DNA of 64,000 bases from an uncultured Lachnospiraceae bacterium (GCA_910579505.1 CAJTTZ010000009.1:1-64000); one strand, 5' to 3'; shown: positions 33,864 to 43,213, counted from the stretch's first letter. Notes: generated by a model not told the origin, from the letters alone. Numbers and translations are program-made.

Positions 33864-34802
33864 ATGGCGAGTATCAATCTAACAAAAGTAATCGAAAAAT
33901 TTAAATGGGAGAATCTGACGCCGGAAATCGACATTTCCAAAGTAAAGGTGACACAGCCGGACATCAACAGACCGGCGCTGCAGCTGGCAGGGTATTTTGA
34001 GCACTTCGAGACAACGCGCCTGCAGATCGTCGGCTTTGTGGAATACTCCTACATGAATGGTCTGGACGAGGACAGACAGCGGGAGATTTTTGAGAAACTT
34101 CTGAACAATCCTCTGCCCGGTATTCTGTTCTGCAGAGAGCTGTATCCGAATGAAATTTTCAGGGAGGTTGCCGTCAAACATGGCGTACCGCTTCTGATGA
34201 GTAAAAAGGCTACATCTGCGTGCATGGCGGAAGTGATCCGCTGGCTGAACGTAAAGCTTGCTCCCTGTATTTCCGTGCACGGCGTTCTGGTGGATGTTTA
34301 CGGCGAGGGCGTCCTGATTACGGGCGAGAGCGGCATCGGGAAATCCGAGGCGGCGCTTGAGCTGATTAAGAGAGGACACCGTCTGGTGACGGATGATGTG
34401 GTGGAGATCAGACGTGTCAGTGAGGATACGCTGATTGGTTCCGCGCCGGATATCACGAAACACTTTATTGAGCTGCGGGGTATCGGCATCGTGGATGTGA
34501 AAGCACTGTTCGGTGCGTCCAGTGTAAGGGATACCCAGAATATTGATCTGGTTATCCGTCTGGAAGACTGGGATAAAGATAAGGAGTACGACCGTCTGGG
34601 TCTGGAGGAGGAGTACACGGAGTATCTGGGAAACCGCGTGGTGTGCCACAGCATCCCGATCAGGCCGGGACGTAATCTGGCGATTATCTGCGAGTCTGCG
34701 GCGGTTAACCACCGTCAGAAGAAGATGGGCTACAATGCGGCGCAGGAGCTGTACAAGCGCGTGCAGAATTCCCTTGCACACGGCAGAGAGGAGGATGAGT
34801 AA
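33864..34802 (+). CDS. hprK: HPr kinase/phosphorylase
   Basis: 312 residues from MASINLTKVIEKFK; GAGGAGGGAG precedes the ATG at 33864. The N-terminal regulatory domain ends near residue 130. The kinase has H139 (VHGVLVDVYG), the P-loop GESGIGKS (154-161), LVTDDVVEI and the C-terminal signature LRGIGIVDVKALFG. It phosphorylates and dephosphorylates Ser46 of HPr and Crh in response to glycolytic intermediates. A Crh-like partner is 4 kb downstream in the same cluster. The stop overlaps the glucokinase start by one base (TAATG). Confidence 0.94.
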   Translation: MASINLTKVIEKFKWENLTPEIDISKVKVTQPDINRPALQLAGYFEHFETTRLQIVGFVEYSYMNGLDEDRQREIFEKLLNNPLPGILFCRELYPNEIFREVAVKHGVPLLMSKKATSACMAEVIRWLNVKLAPCISVHGVLVDVYGEGVLITGESGIGKSEAALELIKRGHRLVTDDVVEIRRVSEDTLIGSAPDITKHFIELRGIGIVDVKALFGASSVRDTQNIDLVIRLEDWDKDKEYDRLGLEEEYTEYLGNRVVCHSIPIRPGRNLAIICESAAVNHRQKKMGYNAAQELYKRVQNSLAHGREEDE

Positions 34803-35737
34803 TGGCGAACTATATATTTGGGGTAGACGTGGGCGGTACCACGGTTAAAATGGGGTTGTTTGACAAGGAAGGCAATGTCCTGGAGAAGTGGGAGATTCCC
34901 ACCAGAACGGAAAACCACGGAGAGAAGATTCTTCCCGATATCGCGGCGAGCATCAAAGAGAAGATGGTGCAGAAATCCATTGTAAAAGAGGATGTGGAAG
35001 GTGTCGGTATCGGTACGCCGGGTCCTGTGGAGAAAAGCGGTATTGTACATCAGGCGGTTAATCTGGGATGGCCGGAAATGAATATGAAGGCGGAGCTTAG
35101 CGCCCTGCTCTACGGGATGCGCGTGGAGGGCGGCAACGACGCGAATGTGGCGGCGCTCGGCGAAATGTGGAAGGGCGGCGGACAGGGATATAAGAATCTG
35201 GTGGCGGTTACCCTTGGCACAGGTGTTGGCGGCGGTATCATCATAAACGGTGAGATTATGACGGGTTCGACAGGCGCTGGCGGCGAGATCGGTCATATTC
35301 ATGTGGAAGACAACGAGACGGAAGCATGCGGCTGCGGCAACTTTGGCTGTCTGGAAGAGTATGCGTCCGCTACAGGCATCACCAGACTTGCGAACCGCGC
35401 GCTGCAGGCGAGCGATAAGGACAGCGTCCTGAGACAGGGCGAAGTGTCCGCGAAGGCTGTGTTTGACGCGGTCAAGGCGGGGGATGAGCTGGCGATAGAG
35501 GTGGCAGAGCAGTTTGGTGAATATCTGGGTAAAGCGCTGGGTATCATCGCAGGTATCATCAATCCGGAGATATTCGTGATCGGCGGCGGCGTTTCCAAGG
35601 CGGGCGAGGTGCTGTTTGACTATATTAAGCCTTCGTTTGAGAGAACCGCTTTCCACGGCTGCAAAAATGTCGTTTTTGCACTGGCGACCCTCGGCAACGA
35701 CGCGGGTATCTACGGCGCGGCACGGCTGCTTTTGTGA
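34802..35737 (+). CDS. glkA: ROK-family glucokinase
   Basis: 311 residues. The N-terminal phosphate loop is FGVDVGGTTVKMGLFD. The glucose-binding region has GGNDANVAALGE, TLGTGVGGGIIING and GEIGHIHV. The ROK zinc motif is CGCGNFGCLEE. It phosphorylates glucose to glucose-6-phosphate. Coupling to hprK by overlapping stop/start links glucose entry to the catabolite sensor. The stop codon forms the first bases of a dispersed repeat. Confidence 0.9.
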   Translation: MANYIFGVDVGGTTVKMGLFDKEGNVLEKWEIPTRTENHGEKILPDIAASIKEKMVQKSIVKEDVEGVGIGTPGPVEKSGIVHQAVNLGWPEMNMKAELSALLYGMRVEGGNDANVAALGEMWKGGGQGYKNLVAVTLGTGVGGGIIINGEIMTGSTGAGGEIGHIHVEDNETEACGCGNFGCLEEYASATGITRLANRALQASDKDSVLRQGEVSAKAVFDAVKAGDELAIEVAEQFGEYLGKALGIIAGIINPEIFVIGGGVSKAGEVLFDYIKPSFERTAFHGCKNVVFALATLGNDAGIYGAARLLL

Positions 35738-35881
35738 AGCACTGAGCCATGCAGACTTATCTGGGACAGACGGAAGAAAGCTTGCTTTCAGACGGATGTA
35801 TCAGCATAAGGCTATAGGGCGAAAGCCCGTAAATGAGCAAAAGGGAGCTGCGAAGCAGCGGTTTTGCGAATTGGCATGGCG
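35736..35881 (+). repeat. dispersed intergenic repeat, copy A
   Basis: About 146 bp with blocks shared with 62098-62237: GAAGCAcTGAGCC.TGCAGA, GAAAGCTTGCTTTC, CTATAGGGCGAAAGC, ATGAGCAAAA and TTTTGCGAATTGGCATGGCG. Small hairpins (GGGCGAAAGCCC, GCTGCGAAGCAGC) lie inside. A further partial unit (ATTTCGCGAATGGGTATA) is at 35899-35920. No gene is present in 35738-36002. Confidence 0.65.
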
Positions 35882-36002
35882 AATAAGCCCGACAGACAGC
35901 AGATTTCGCGAATGGGTATAAGCCGTAAGGGATATATTATATAAATGACTATAAAAGGGTAACTGAGAAGGTAGTGAGCGGTTACTGGAGCGGGAGTAAA
36001 TT

Positions 36003-36914
36003 TTGAGTGCATCAATGTATGACTATATCAGGACTATCGTGCCTGAGGAGAGGCTTTTGTTCCACGAGCCTATGAGCAGACATACCACCTTCCGGGTAGG
36101 CGGCGAGGCGGAGTGCATGGCTGTTGTGGAGACGAAGGAGGAACTGTCGCAGCTTGTCTCTTATCTGGGACGGATTGAACAGGATTATTTTGTATTGGGA
36201 AACGGCAGTAATCTTCTGGTGGGTGATAAAGGCTACCGCGGGATTATCTTAAAACTGGGGCCGAGGTTGAGCGCGGTCGGCGTGGAGAAAAACCATATTG
36301 CGGCAGGGGCGGGCGTACTGCTTTCCAGGGTGGCGGCGGTGGCAAGAGACGCGGGACTGAGCGGTTTGGAGTTTGCGGCAGGGATTCCCGGCAGCATGGG
36401 CGGCGCCATTGTGATGAATGCCGGGGCTTACGGCGGAGAGATGAAACAAGTCGTGCAGATGGTTCGCGTGATGGACAAAGAGGGAGAAATCCTGACACTG
36501 GACAATGATACGATGGAGTTTGGCTACCGCACCAGTATCATCAGGGACAGACCCTTTATCGTGCTGGGAGTAGTCCTGAAACTGACGCCCGGCAATAAAG
36601 AAGAAATCAGCGCCAAAATGGAAGAACTGATGAAACAGAGAAAGAGCAAGCAGCCTTTGGAATACCCGAGCGCAGGCAGCACCTTTAAGCGTCCGGAAGG
36701 ATATTATGCAGGGAAGCTTATCATGGACGCAGGGCTTCGGGGCTACCGCATCGGCGGCGCACAGGTCTCTGAGAAACATTGCGGTTTTGTGATCAATGCG
36801 GGCGGCGCGTCGGCGGCAGATATCAGGGAAGTGATCGAGGAAGTGCAGGAGCGTGTGAAGGACCGCTTCCATGTCCGGCTCGAACCCGAGGTTATTTTTC
36901 TGGGAGACTTTTAG
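36003..36914 (+). CDS. murB: UDP-N-acetylenolpyruvoylglucosamine reductase
   Basis: 303 residues. I take the TTG at 36003 as start, because GGGAG lies 6 nt upstream; an in-frame ATG at 36015 would be 18 nt away. FAD-binding motifs are HTTFRVGGEAE, VLGNGSNLLV and GIPGSMGGAIVMNAGAYG. The catalytic region has EYPSAGSTFKRP, and the end is EPEVIFLGDF. It reduces the enolpyruvyl group to make UDP-MurNAc for peptidoglycan. Fusion or adjacency with rapZ/whiA is common in Clostridia. Confidence 0.95.
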   Translation: MSASMYDYIRTIVPEERLLFHEPMSRHTTFRVGGEAECMAVVETKEELSQLVSYLGRIEQDYFVLGNGSNLLVGDKGYRGIILKLGPRLSAVGVEKNHIAAGAGVLLSRVAAVARDAGLSGLEFAAGIPGSMGGAIVMNAGAYGGEMKQVVQMVRVMDKEGEILTLDNDTMEFGYRTSIIRDRPFIVLGVVLKLTPGNKEEISAKMEELMKQRKSKQPLEYPSAGSTFKRPEGYYAGKLIMDAGLRGYRIGGAQVSEKHCGFVINAGGASAADIREVIEEVQERVKDRFHVRLEPEVIFLGDF

Positions 36915-36946
36915 GCTTACAGTTTGGCCGGGGCGAAACAGCGGAG

Positions 36947-36981
36947 AGCGTCGAAGACGCGATCTTGCGAATGGGCGTGCG
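36947..36981 (+). repeat. dispersed intergenic repeat, partial copy C
   Basis: A GCGTCGAAGACGC hairpin followed by GATCTTGCGAATGGGCGTG, equivalent to the 3' end of copies A and B. It lies between murB and rapZ. Confidence 0.5.
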
Positions 36982-37015
36982 CTGAACGAGAGAGAAAGAA
37001 GGATATACATCTGAC

Positions 37016-37873
37016 ATGAGATTTGTGATAGTGACGGGGATGAGCGGTTCGGGAAAACGGACCGCCATGAAAATGTTGGAGGATGTGGGTTTCTACTGCG
37101 TAGACAACCTCCCGGTAGCGCTGATTGAGAAGTTTGTGGAACTGATTACGACACCTGCAAGCGAGGTCAATAAGGTGGCGCTGGGACTTGATGTGCGCGC
37201 AGACCAGTCCTTTAGCGGTGTACGCTGTATTCTGGATCAGCTGAAGGAGAACGGTTATCTGTTCGAAATGCTTTTTCTGGAAGCAGGCGACGACGTGCTT
37301 CTGAAACGGTACAAGGAGACAAGGCGCCTGCACCCGCTTTCCCCCGAGGGCAGGGTGGAAGAGGGAATCCACAGGGAGCGGGAAATCCTGAAAGAGATCA
37401 GGGAAAAGGCGGATTACATCATTGACACATCCCACCTTCTGACAAGAGAATTAAAAGAAGAAATTGATGATATTTTTGTGAGGAATAAGGAATATAATTC
37501 TCTGATAGTCACTATTCTGTCTTTTGGCTTTAAGAAAGGGATCCCGGCAGATGCCGATCTGGTGTTTGACGTGCGCTTTCTGCCGAATCCCTTCTATATT
37601 GACGAGCTGAAGCATAAGACGGGCAATGACAGGGAGGTGCAGGACTATGTGATGTCCTTCTCGGAGGCAGGCGCTTTTCTGCAAAAACTGACGGACATGC
37701 TGGACTTTCTGATTCCCAATTATGTGAAGGAAGGCAAACACCAGCTTGTAATCGGCATCGGCTGCACCGGCGGAAAGCACAGAAGCGTGACGCTCGCCAA
37801 CATGCTTTATGCGGGGCTTAAAGATCATGGCACCTACGGTGTGAAACTGTACCATAGGGATGTAAATAAATAG
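37016..37873 (+). CDS. rapZ: RNase adapter / nucleotide-binding protein RapZ (YvcJ)
   Basis: 285 residues. Walker A is GMSGSGKRT near the N-terminus, followed by the family's FYCVDNLPVALIEKF. The C-terminal domain has SFGFKKGIPADADLVFDVRF and GCTGGKHRSVTLAN. It is a nucleotide-binding regulator; in other bacteria it controls GlmS or competence. It is followed 10 bp later by whiA; the glmR (yvcK) gene normally found between them is missing. Confidence 0.93.
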   Translation: MRFVIVTGMSGSGKRTAMKMLEDVGFYCVDNLPVALIEKFVELITTPASEVNKVALGLDVRADQSFSGVRCILDQLKENGYLFEMLFLEAGDDVLLKRYKETRRLHPLSPEGRVEEGIHREREILKEIREKADYIIDTSHLLTRELKEEIDDIFVRNKEYNSLIVTILSFGFKKGIPADADLVFDVRFLPNPFYIDELKHKTGNDREVQDYVMSFSEAGAFLQKLTDMLDFLIPNYVKEGKHQLVIGIGCTGGKHRSVTLANMLYAGLKDHGTYGVKLYHRDVNK

Positions 37874-37883
37874 AGGAAGAAAA

Positions 37884-38786
37884 ATGTCTTTTTCGGGAAA
37901 GGTAAAAGAGGAACTTGCGGCTCATGTAAGCTCGGCAAGACATTGCCAGCTTGCGGAACTTGCGGCGCTCCTGCTGTATAACGGCAGCGTCTGCGACGGC
38001 GGACGGCATCTTTGTCTGGATACGGAAAATGAGGCAGTTGCGAGAAAATGCTTTACATTACTAAAAAAAACATTTAATATAGAAACTGTTATGCGGGGCA
38101 GGCACCGTCTTGTCCCCGACGACGAAACGGAACGCAGGGTGACAGAGGCGTTATATCTTGCAAGGGAAGAGGACGGGAAGATATTATTAACCGAAACGGT
38201 CAATGCAATGCTGATTAAGCATTCCTGTTGCGCAAGGGCCTGGCTGCGCGGCGCCTTTTTGAGCGTAGGTTCCATGAGCGATCCGAAAAAAAGCTATCAC
38301 CTGGAGTTTGTCTGTGGGGGGAAGGCGCGGGCAGTGCAGCTTCGGGAGGTGCTCTCGGAATTTCAGATCGAGGCAAGAATCATAGAGCGCAAGAAATATC
38401 AGGTAGTCTATTTAAAAGAGGGCGAGGGCATTGTAGAGCTCCTAAATGTAATGGGAGCGCATGTGTCTTTGATGGAACTGGAAAACATGAGGATCCTGAA
38501 AGAGATGCGCAATTCGATTAACAGAAGGGTGAACTGCGAGACGGCCAACATTTCCAAGACAGTGACGGCTGCGGGCAGACAGATTGAAGACATCCTTTTG
38601 ATCAGGGACAGGTATGGATTTGAAAATTTACCGGATAATCTGCGGCAGATGGCGGAAGTCCGGTTGGAATATCCGGATGCGGCGCTGAAGGAGCTTGGCG
38701 GGTATCTGGAACCGGTTGTGGGGAAATCAGGGGTGAATCACAGGTTACGCAGGCTGAGTGAAATTGCTGACAAAATCAGATCATAA
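37884..38786 (+). CDS. whiA: DNA-binding protein WhiA
   Basis: 300 residues. The N-terminal LAGLIDADG-like domain (CCARAWLRGAFLSVGSMSDP) is followed by a C-terminal helix-turn-helix (NLPDNLRQMAEVRLEYPDAA then LKELGGYLEPVVGKSGVNHR). GAGGAAG precedes the start. WhiA affects cell division and chromosome segregation in Firmicutes. It sits in the conserved murB-rapZ-whiA-crh order. Confidence 0.94.
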   Translation: MSFSGKVKEELAAHVSSARHCQLAELAALLLYNGSVCDGGRHLCLDTENEAVARKCFTLLKKTFNIETVMRGRHRLVPDDETERRVTEALYLAREEDGKILLTETVNAMLIKHSCCARAWLRGAFLSVGSMSDPKKSYHLEFVCGGKARAVQLREVLSEFQIEARIIERKKYQVVYLKEGEGIVELLNVMGAHVSLMELENMRILKEMRNSINRRVNCETANISKTVTAAGRQIEDILLIRDRYGFENLPDNLRQMAEVRLEYPDAALKELGGYLEPVVGKSGVNHRLRRLSEIADKIRS

Positions 38787-38830
38787 TACGAGGCGGAACG
38801 TCTCGGAAAGAAAAAGAGGAGGAAAATATT

Positions 38831-39085
38831 ATGATTCAGAAGTCAATCCAGATCAAACTGGAGACGGGCCTTGAAGCGCGCCCGGTAGCCATGCTCGTGC
38901 AGGTGGCAAGTCAGTTTGAGAGCACAGTCTATCTTGGTTCCGACAACAAGAAGGTAAACGCGAAGAGCATCATGGGTATGATGAGCATGGGACTCGAGAG
39001 CGGTGCTGAGGTGACGGTTACTGCGGACGGAGCTGACGAGGAGACGGCTGTTGCGGAAATCGAGAAATTCCTGACCACCAGATAG
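38831..39085 (+). CDS. crh: Crh-like catabolite regulator (HPr paralogue with Glu15)
   Basis: 84 residues with the HPr fold. The active-site region reads GLEARPVA, so the phosphorylatable His15 of HPr is Glu15 here. Ser46 is present in context (NAKSIMGMM). That combination matches Crh: phosphorylation by HPr kinase at Ser46, but no role in the sugar phosphotransferase chain. Position directly after whiA is also that of crh in Bacillus. Bacillus Crh has Gln15, so Glu15, a mimic of charge, is notable. With CcpA it would act in catabolite repression. Confidence 0.85.
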   Translation: MIQKSIQIKLETGLEARPVAMLVQVASQFESTVYLGSDNKKVNAKSIMGMMSMGLESGAEVTVTADGADEETAVAEIEKFLTTR

Positions 39086-39202
39086 GGATGGGTGTGACAG
39101 GATTGACATTTGATAAGGCATAATGTGTGGCTGTTCAGAATCCTGTGACGCGGTTTGCGGATGAGGTTCTGGGCAGCTTTTTTTATGATCGGGAGGAAAT
39201 CT

Positions 39203-40102
39203 ATGGCTAAACAGATGCTTTTTGTCTATAATCCCAGAGCAGGCAAGGCACAGATCAGAAGTAATCTATTGGATATCATTGATACTTTTGTGAAAGCGGG
39301 CTATGAAGTGACGGCTTATCCGACACAGGCCTCAGGGGACGCGGTTAAGGCTGTGCAGGAAAGGCGCGCCGGCTACGATATGGTTGTGTGCAGCGGCGGG
39401 GACGGTACGCTTGACGAAGTCGTGACGGGTATGATGAAGTCGGAGGAAAGGCTTCCCATAGGCTATGTGCCGGCGGGCAGCACCAACGATTTTGCCAATA
39501 GCCTGAAAATCCCCAAGAATATGCTGCAGGCTGCAGACGTGGTGGTAAACGGAAAGACATTTGCCTGTGATGTGGGAAAATTCAATTACAATATATTTAT
39601 TTATGTGGCGGCATTCGGTATTTTTACGGATGTATCATACGGGACGCCGCAGGACACAAAAAATGTGCTGGGACATGCGGCTTACCTCATAGAGGGTGTC
39701 AGACGTCTGCCATCCGTGCGTTCTTACCCTCTGAAAATCACGTGCAACGACGAGGTGATTGAGGGAGAATTTCTCTACGGCATGGTTACCAATTCCCATT
39801 CGGTGGGAGGTTTCCGCGGCATTACAGGGCAGAATGTGGCGTTGGATGACGGGCTTTTCGAGGTGACGCTGATCCGCAAGCCGACGAATCCCCTGGATAT
39901 CAACAACATCATCCGCGCGCTTGTGGATAAGCGCGTGAAGTCAGAGCATATTCATACTTTTACGACCCAAAAGCTGAAAGTGGAAGCGGAAGATCCCGTG
40001 GCGTGGACGCTGGACGGGGAGTTTGGAGGGGAACACCGCTCGGTGGTGATTGAGAGCTGGCATCAGGCGCTTGAAATCCGGGTGCCAGAAGAGATGGAGT
40101 GA
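39203..40102 (+). CDS. diacylglycerol/lipid kinase family protein (YegS-like)
   Basis: 299 residues from MAKQMLFVYNPRAGKAQ; GGGAGG precedes the ATG at 39203. The kinase domain has SGGDGTLDEVVTGM and PAGSTNDFANSL. The C-terminal domain ends with WTLDGEFGGEHRSVVIE. It is of the DagK/YegS/BmrU class that phosphorylates lipids such as diacylglycerol. The substrate is not identified by sequence. Confidence 0.85.
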   Translation: MAKQMLFVYNPRAGKAQIRSNLLDIIDTFVKAGYEVTAYPTQASGDAVKAVQERRAGYDMVVCSGGDGTLDEVVTGMMKSEERLPIGYVPAGSTNDFANSLKIPKNMLQAADVVVNGKTFACDVGKFNYNIFIYVAAFGIFTDVSYGTPQDTKNVLGHAAYLIEGVRRLPSVRSYPLKITCNDEVIEGEFLYGMVTNSHSVGGFRGITGQNVALDDGLFEVTLIRKPTNPLDINNIIRALVDKRVKSEHIHTFTTQKLKVEAEDPVAWTLDGEFGGEHRSVVIESWHQALEIRVPEEME

Positions 40103-40114
40103 CCGTCAGAGTTG

Positions 40115-40143
40115 TTGACTTTCTGGGGACTGGCTGTTAAAAT
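40115..40143 (+). promoter_or_regulatory. promoter of fba
   Basis: TTGACT (40115-40120), 17 bp, TAAAAT (40138-40143), about 60 bp before the aldolase start. Confidence 0.75.
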
Positions 40144-40204
40144 AAAGTTGGATTCCAGATGATGGAAAGTAATAAAAAATTTAAATAGAAAGGAAGAAAA
40201 TACT

Positions 40205-41173
40205 ATGGCATTAGTAACAACTAAGGAAATGTTTAAGAAAGCCTATGACGGCGGTTATGCTGTCGGCGCTTTCAACGTAAACAACATGGAGATCGTTCAG
40301 GGTATTACTGAGGCGGCAGGCGAACTGAACAGCCCTGTTATCCTGCAGGTTTCCAAGGGCGCGCGCGCATACGCTAACCACACCTATCTGGTGAAACTGG
40401 TTGAGGCGGCTGTAGCGGAAAATCCGCAGATCCCGATTGCCCTTCACCTGGATCACGGCGATACCTTCGAACTTTGTAAGTCCTGCATCGACGGTGGTTT
40501 TACTTCCGTTATGATTGATGCGTCCTCCAAGTCTTTCGAGGATAACATCGCACTGACCAAACAGGTAGTTGAGTACGCGCATGACAAAGGCGTAGTGGTT
40601 GAGGCTGAGCTGGGCACGCTTGCCGGCGTTGAGGATGAGGTTGTTGTAGAGGCAGGAAAAGAGTCCTACACCCGTCCCGAGGAAGTTGAGGAGTTCGTTG
40701 ACAAGACAGGCTGTGACTCCCTCGCTATCGCAATCGGTACTTCCCACGGCGCATACAAGTTTACGGCTGCACAGTGCACCAGAAATGCAGAAGGCATTCT
40801 TGTTCCCCCTCCGCTTCGTTTTGACGTGCTTGAGGAGTGCATCAAGAGACTGCCCGGTTTCCCTATCGTGCTTCACGGTTCCTCTTCCGTTCCGCAGGAG
40901 TTCGTAAAGATGGTGAACCAGTACGGCGGAAACATGCCCGATGCAGTAGGCATCCCGGAGGAGCAGCTTCGTAAGGCAGCAGAGCTTGCCGTATGTAAGA
41001 TCAATATCGACTCCGATATCCGTCTGGCTATGACAGGTAACATCCGTAAGTATTTTGCAGAGCATCCGGATCACTTCGATCCCAGACAGTATCTGAAGCC
41101 CGCAAGACAGGCTGTGAAGGATATGGTAGCACACAAGATTAAAAACGTGCTCGGTTCCGACGGCAAGGCGTAA
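40205..41173 (+). CDS. fba: class II fructose-1,6-bisphosphate aldolase
   Basis: 322 residues. Metal and substrate residues lie in ALHLDHGDTFE, TSHGAYKFT, VLHGSSSVP and CKINIDSDIRLA. AGAAAGGAAG precedes the start. It cleaves fructose-1,6-bisphosphate in glycolysis. It has its own promoter and a strong terminator, so it is monocistronic. Codon choice looks like that of a highly expressed gene. Confidence 0.95.
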   Translation: MALVTTKEMFKKAYDGGYAVGAFNVNNMEIVQGITEAAGELNSPVILQVSKGARAYANHTYLVKLVEAAVAENPQIPIALHLDHGDTFELCKSCIDGGFTSVMIDASSKSFEDNIALTKQVVEYAHDKGVVVEAELGTLAGVEDEVVVEAGKESYTRPEEVEEFVDKTGCDSLAIAIGTSHGAYKFTAAQCTRNAEGILVPPPLRFDVLEECIKRLPGFPIVLHGSSSVPQEFVKMVNQYGGNMPDAVGIPEEQLRKAAELAVCKINIDSDIRLAMTGNIRKYFAEHPDHFDPRQYLKPARQAVKDMVAHKIKNVLGSDGKA

Positions 41174-41220
41174 ATCCTATAGTAGAATGCGGATGCATTC
41201 TTATGAACTAAGTAAAAAAT

Positions 41221-41255
41221 CCCGGCGTAGTTTTCATAGCTGCGCCGGGGTTTTG
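41221..41255 (+). terminator. fba terminator
   Basis: CCCGGCGTAG (41221-41230) pairs with CTGCGCCGGG (41240-41249), then GTTTTG. Confidence 0.8.
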
Positions 41256-41287
41256 TATTATTATTTAGATTGTTATTCTCCCTTTAT

Positions 41288-42784
41288 TTATTTGCTGTAC
41301 ATTTCCTTCAACTCTTCCGCATGCGTATCTTCAATATCCGGGAAAGCAGACAGCATCGGCTTCACATCCTCCTTTTTCAGCACCCGCGCCACATAATTTC
41401 TTGTAATTCTCATAACGATAGGTGACAGACTTAAGACGCCGATCAGGTTCGGGATCGCCATCAGGCCGTTGAAGGTGTCGGAGAGATCCCAGGCAAGCCC
41501 CAGATTCATTGTTGCACCCACATAGATCATCAGGACAAACACAATCTTGTAAGCGATCATAGATTTTGTGCCAAACAGATACTCCCATGCCTTAGAGCCG
41601 TAGTGGCTCCAGCCAAGCACTGTGGAGAAGGCAAACAACAGGATGGCAATGGCAATAAACATAGGTCCTGCGCTGCCGAACTTGGTAGCGAAAGCTTCGC
41701 CTACAAGTGCGGAACCTTCCGAGGAGCTTAACACTGCGCCGGTTTCCAGATCAACCAGGCCGGAGGAGAGCACCACGAAGGCGGTCAGGGTGCAGACGAT
41801 CATTGTGTCCGCGAACACCTCAAAGATGCCCCACATACCCTGCCGTACAGGCTCTTTTACGTTGGAGCTGGAATGCACCATGACGGAGGAGCCAAGCCCC
41901 GCCTCGTTGGAGAACACACCGCGCTTCATACCCCATGTGACAGCCATTTTCACGCCGCTGCCGACGATACCGCCGCCCACTGCGCGCAGGCCGAATGCGC
42001 CTTTAAAAATAGCGGAGAAAATCGCGCCGCATTGGTCGATGTTCATAAAGAAGAGTACCAGAGCGCCCAAGATATAGATAATAGCCATAAACGGCACTAA
42101 TTTTTCCGTAACAGAAGCAATACGTTTCAGACCGCCCACAATAACAAGAGCCGCAAGAATCAGAAGAGCGATACCTGTCACATATGTAGGGACGCCGAAG
42201 GCTGACTTCATGTTGCCGGAAATAGAGTTGATCTGGCTCATGTTGCCGATACCGAAAGATGCCATCACACAGAAAATAGAGAACAGAACGGCAAGCAGCG
42301 AGCCTATCTTCTTAAAGCCCTTGTAGGAGCCGAGTCCGTCCTTTAAGTAGTACATTGCGCCGCCGGACCACTCGTTACGCTCATTTTTACGGCGGTAATA
42401 GATGCCCAGCACGTTTTCGGAATAGTTGGTCATCATACCAAAGAACGCTACGATCCACATCCAGAAGATCGCTCCCGGACCGCCGGAAATCAGCGCACTT
42501 GCCACGCCGACGATATTGCCCGTGCCGATTGTAGCGGCGAGCGCCGTACATAACGACTGGAACTGGGAGATGGACTGGTCTTCCTTGTCCGTGTGTTTGG
42601 TGATATGTTTGTCATGAAAAATACCGCCAATGGTATTTTTGAACCAGTGTCCGATATGGGACAGCTGAAAAAATTTGGTCAGTACAGTCATCAGTATGCC
42701 TGTACCTACGAGCAGCACCAGCATAGGGATACCCCAGACAAAACCGTTGACGGCGCTGTTCACATTTGTGATCATTTCTACCAT
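41288..42784 (-). CDS. alanine/glycine:cation symporter (AGCS family)
   Basis: 498 residues from MVEMITNVNSAVNGFVWG; GAGGAGG precedes the ATG at 42784. About 11 membrane helices. The family regions ATIGTGNIVGVASALISGGP, AVGGGIVGSGVKMAVTWGMK and FSNEAGLGSSVMVHS are present. It imports alanine or glycine with Na+ (or H+). It has a good promoter and no operon partners. Confidence 0.9.
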   Translation of the reverse strand: MVEMITNVNSAVNGFVWGIPMLVLLVGTGILMTVLTKFFQLSHIGHWFKNTIGGIFHDKHITKHTDKEDQSISQFQSLCTALAATIGTGNIVGVASALISGGPGAIFWMWIVAFFGMMTNYSENVLGIYYRRKNERNEWSGGAMYYLKDGLGSYKGFKKIGSLLAVLFSIFCVMASFGIGNMSQINSISGNMKSAFGVPTYVTGIALLILAALVIVGGLKRIASVTEKLVPFMAIIYILGALVLFFMNIDQCGAIFSAIFKGAFGLRAVGGGIVGSGVKMAVTWGMKRGVFSNEAGLGSSVMVHSSSNVKEPVRQGMWGIFEVFADTMIVCTLTAFVVLSSGLVDLETGAVLSSSEGSALVGEAFATKFGSAGPMFIAIAILLFAFSTVLGWSHYGSKAWEYLFGTKSMIAYKIVFVLMIYVGATMNLGLAWDLSDTFNGLMAIPNLIGVLSLSPIVMRITRNYVARVLKKEDVKPMLSAFPDIEDTHAEELKEMYSK

Positions 42785-42909
42785 GTTACATTCCTCCTCA
42801 TTTTTACCAGTAACCAAAAAGGCGCAGACATCAAGCCTAAATGTCTACGTCGACAGCTATGGAGAAGTTTATTTTCTCTGTAAAACTGTAAAGGTGCTTA
42901 CGGTATTCA

Positions 42910-42938
42910 AGTATACCATATGGCAAAGTATCTGGCAA
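42910..42938 (-). promoter_or_regulatory. promoter of the AGCS symporter
   Basis: Minus strand TTGCCA (42938-42933), 17-bp spacer, TATACT (42915-42910). The leader is about 120 nt. Confidence 0.72.
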
Positions 42939-43025
42939 GAGAAAATTGTATACATGGATAATAGTGTGAGAAGTATTAAGTTGTGATAAACTGTAGTAAA
43001 TGGAAAATTCCCCAGAAAAGGGAGG

Positions 43026-43055
43026 ATGCCAAGTAAGGTCTCCCTTACTTGGCAT
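43026..43055. terminator. 12-bp perfect hairpin between abfA and the symporter
   Basis: ATGCCAAGTAAG (43026-43037) pairs with CTTACTTGGCAT (43044-43055). It lies downstream of abfA (-), but the T-rich side (TTTATT) is on plus. Probably it ends abfA transcripts. The rest of 42939-43213 holds nothing else I can support. Confidence 0.5.
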
Positions 43056-43213
43056 TTATTATGAAAAAGTTTTAAATTAATCAGCTAACTTTGTTATCAG
43101 CTTGCTGTGTTGTATCTTATGGTCTTAGTATACGTTGCACAAATGTCTTAATCATGATTCTAAAATGAAATTTTTTGAAATTAATTATGAACGTATTATG
43201 AACGAGGAACCTG

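Noticed and set aside
38831..39085. Calling the small gene ptsH (HPr)
   Set aside because: The active-site histidine is replaced by Glu15, so it cannot carry phosphate in the sugar phosphotransferase chain.
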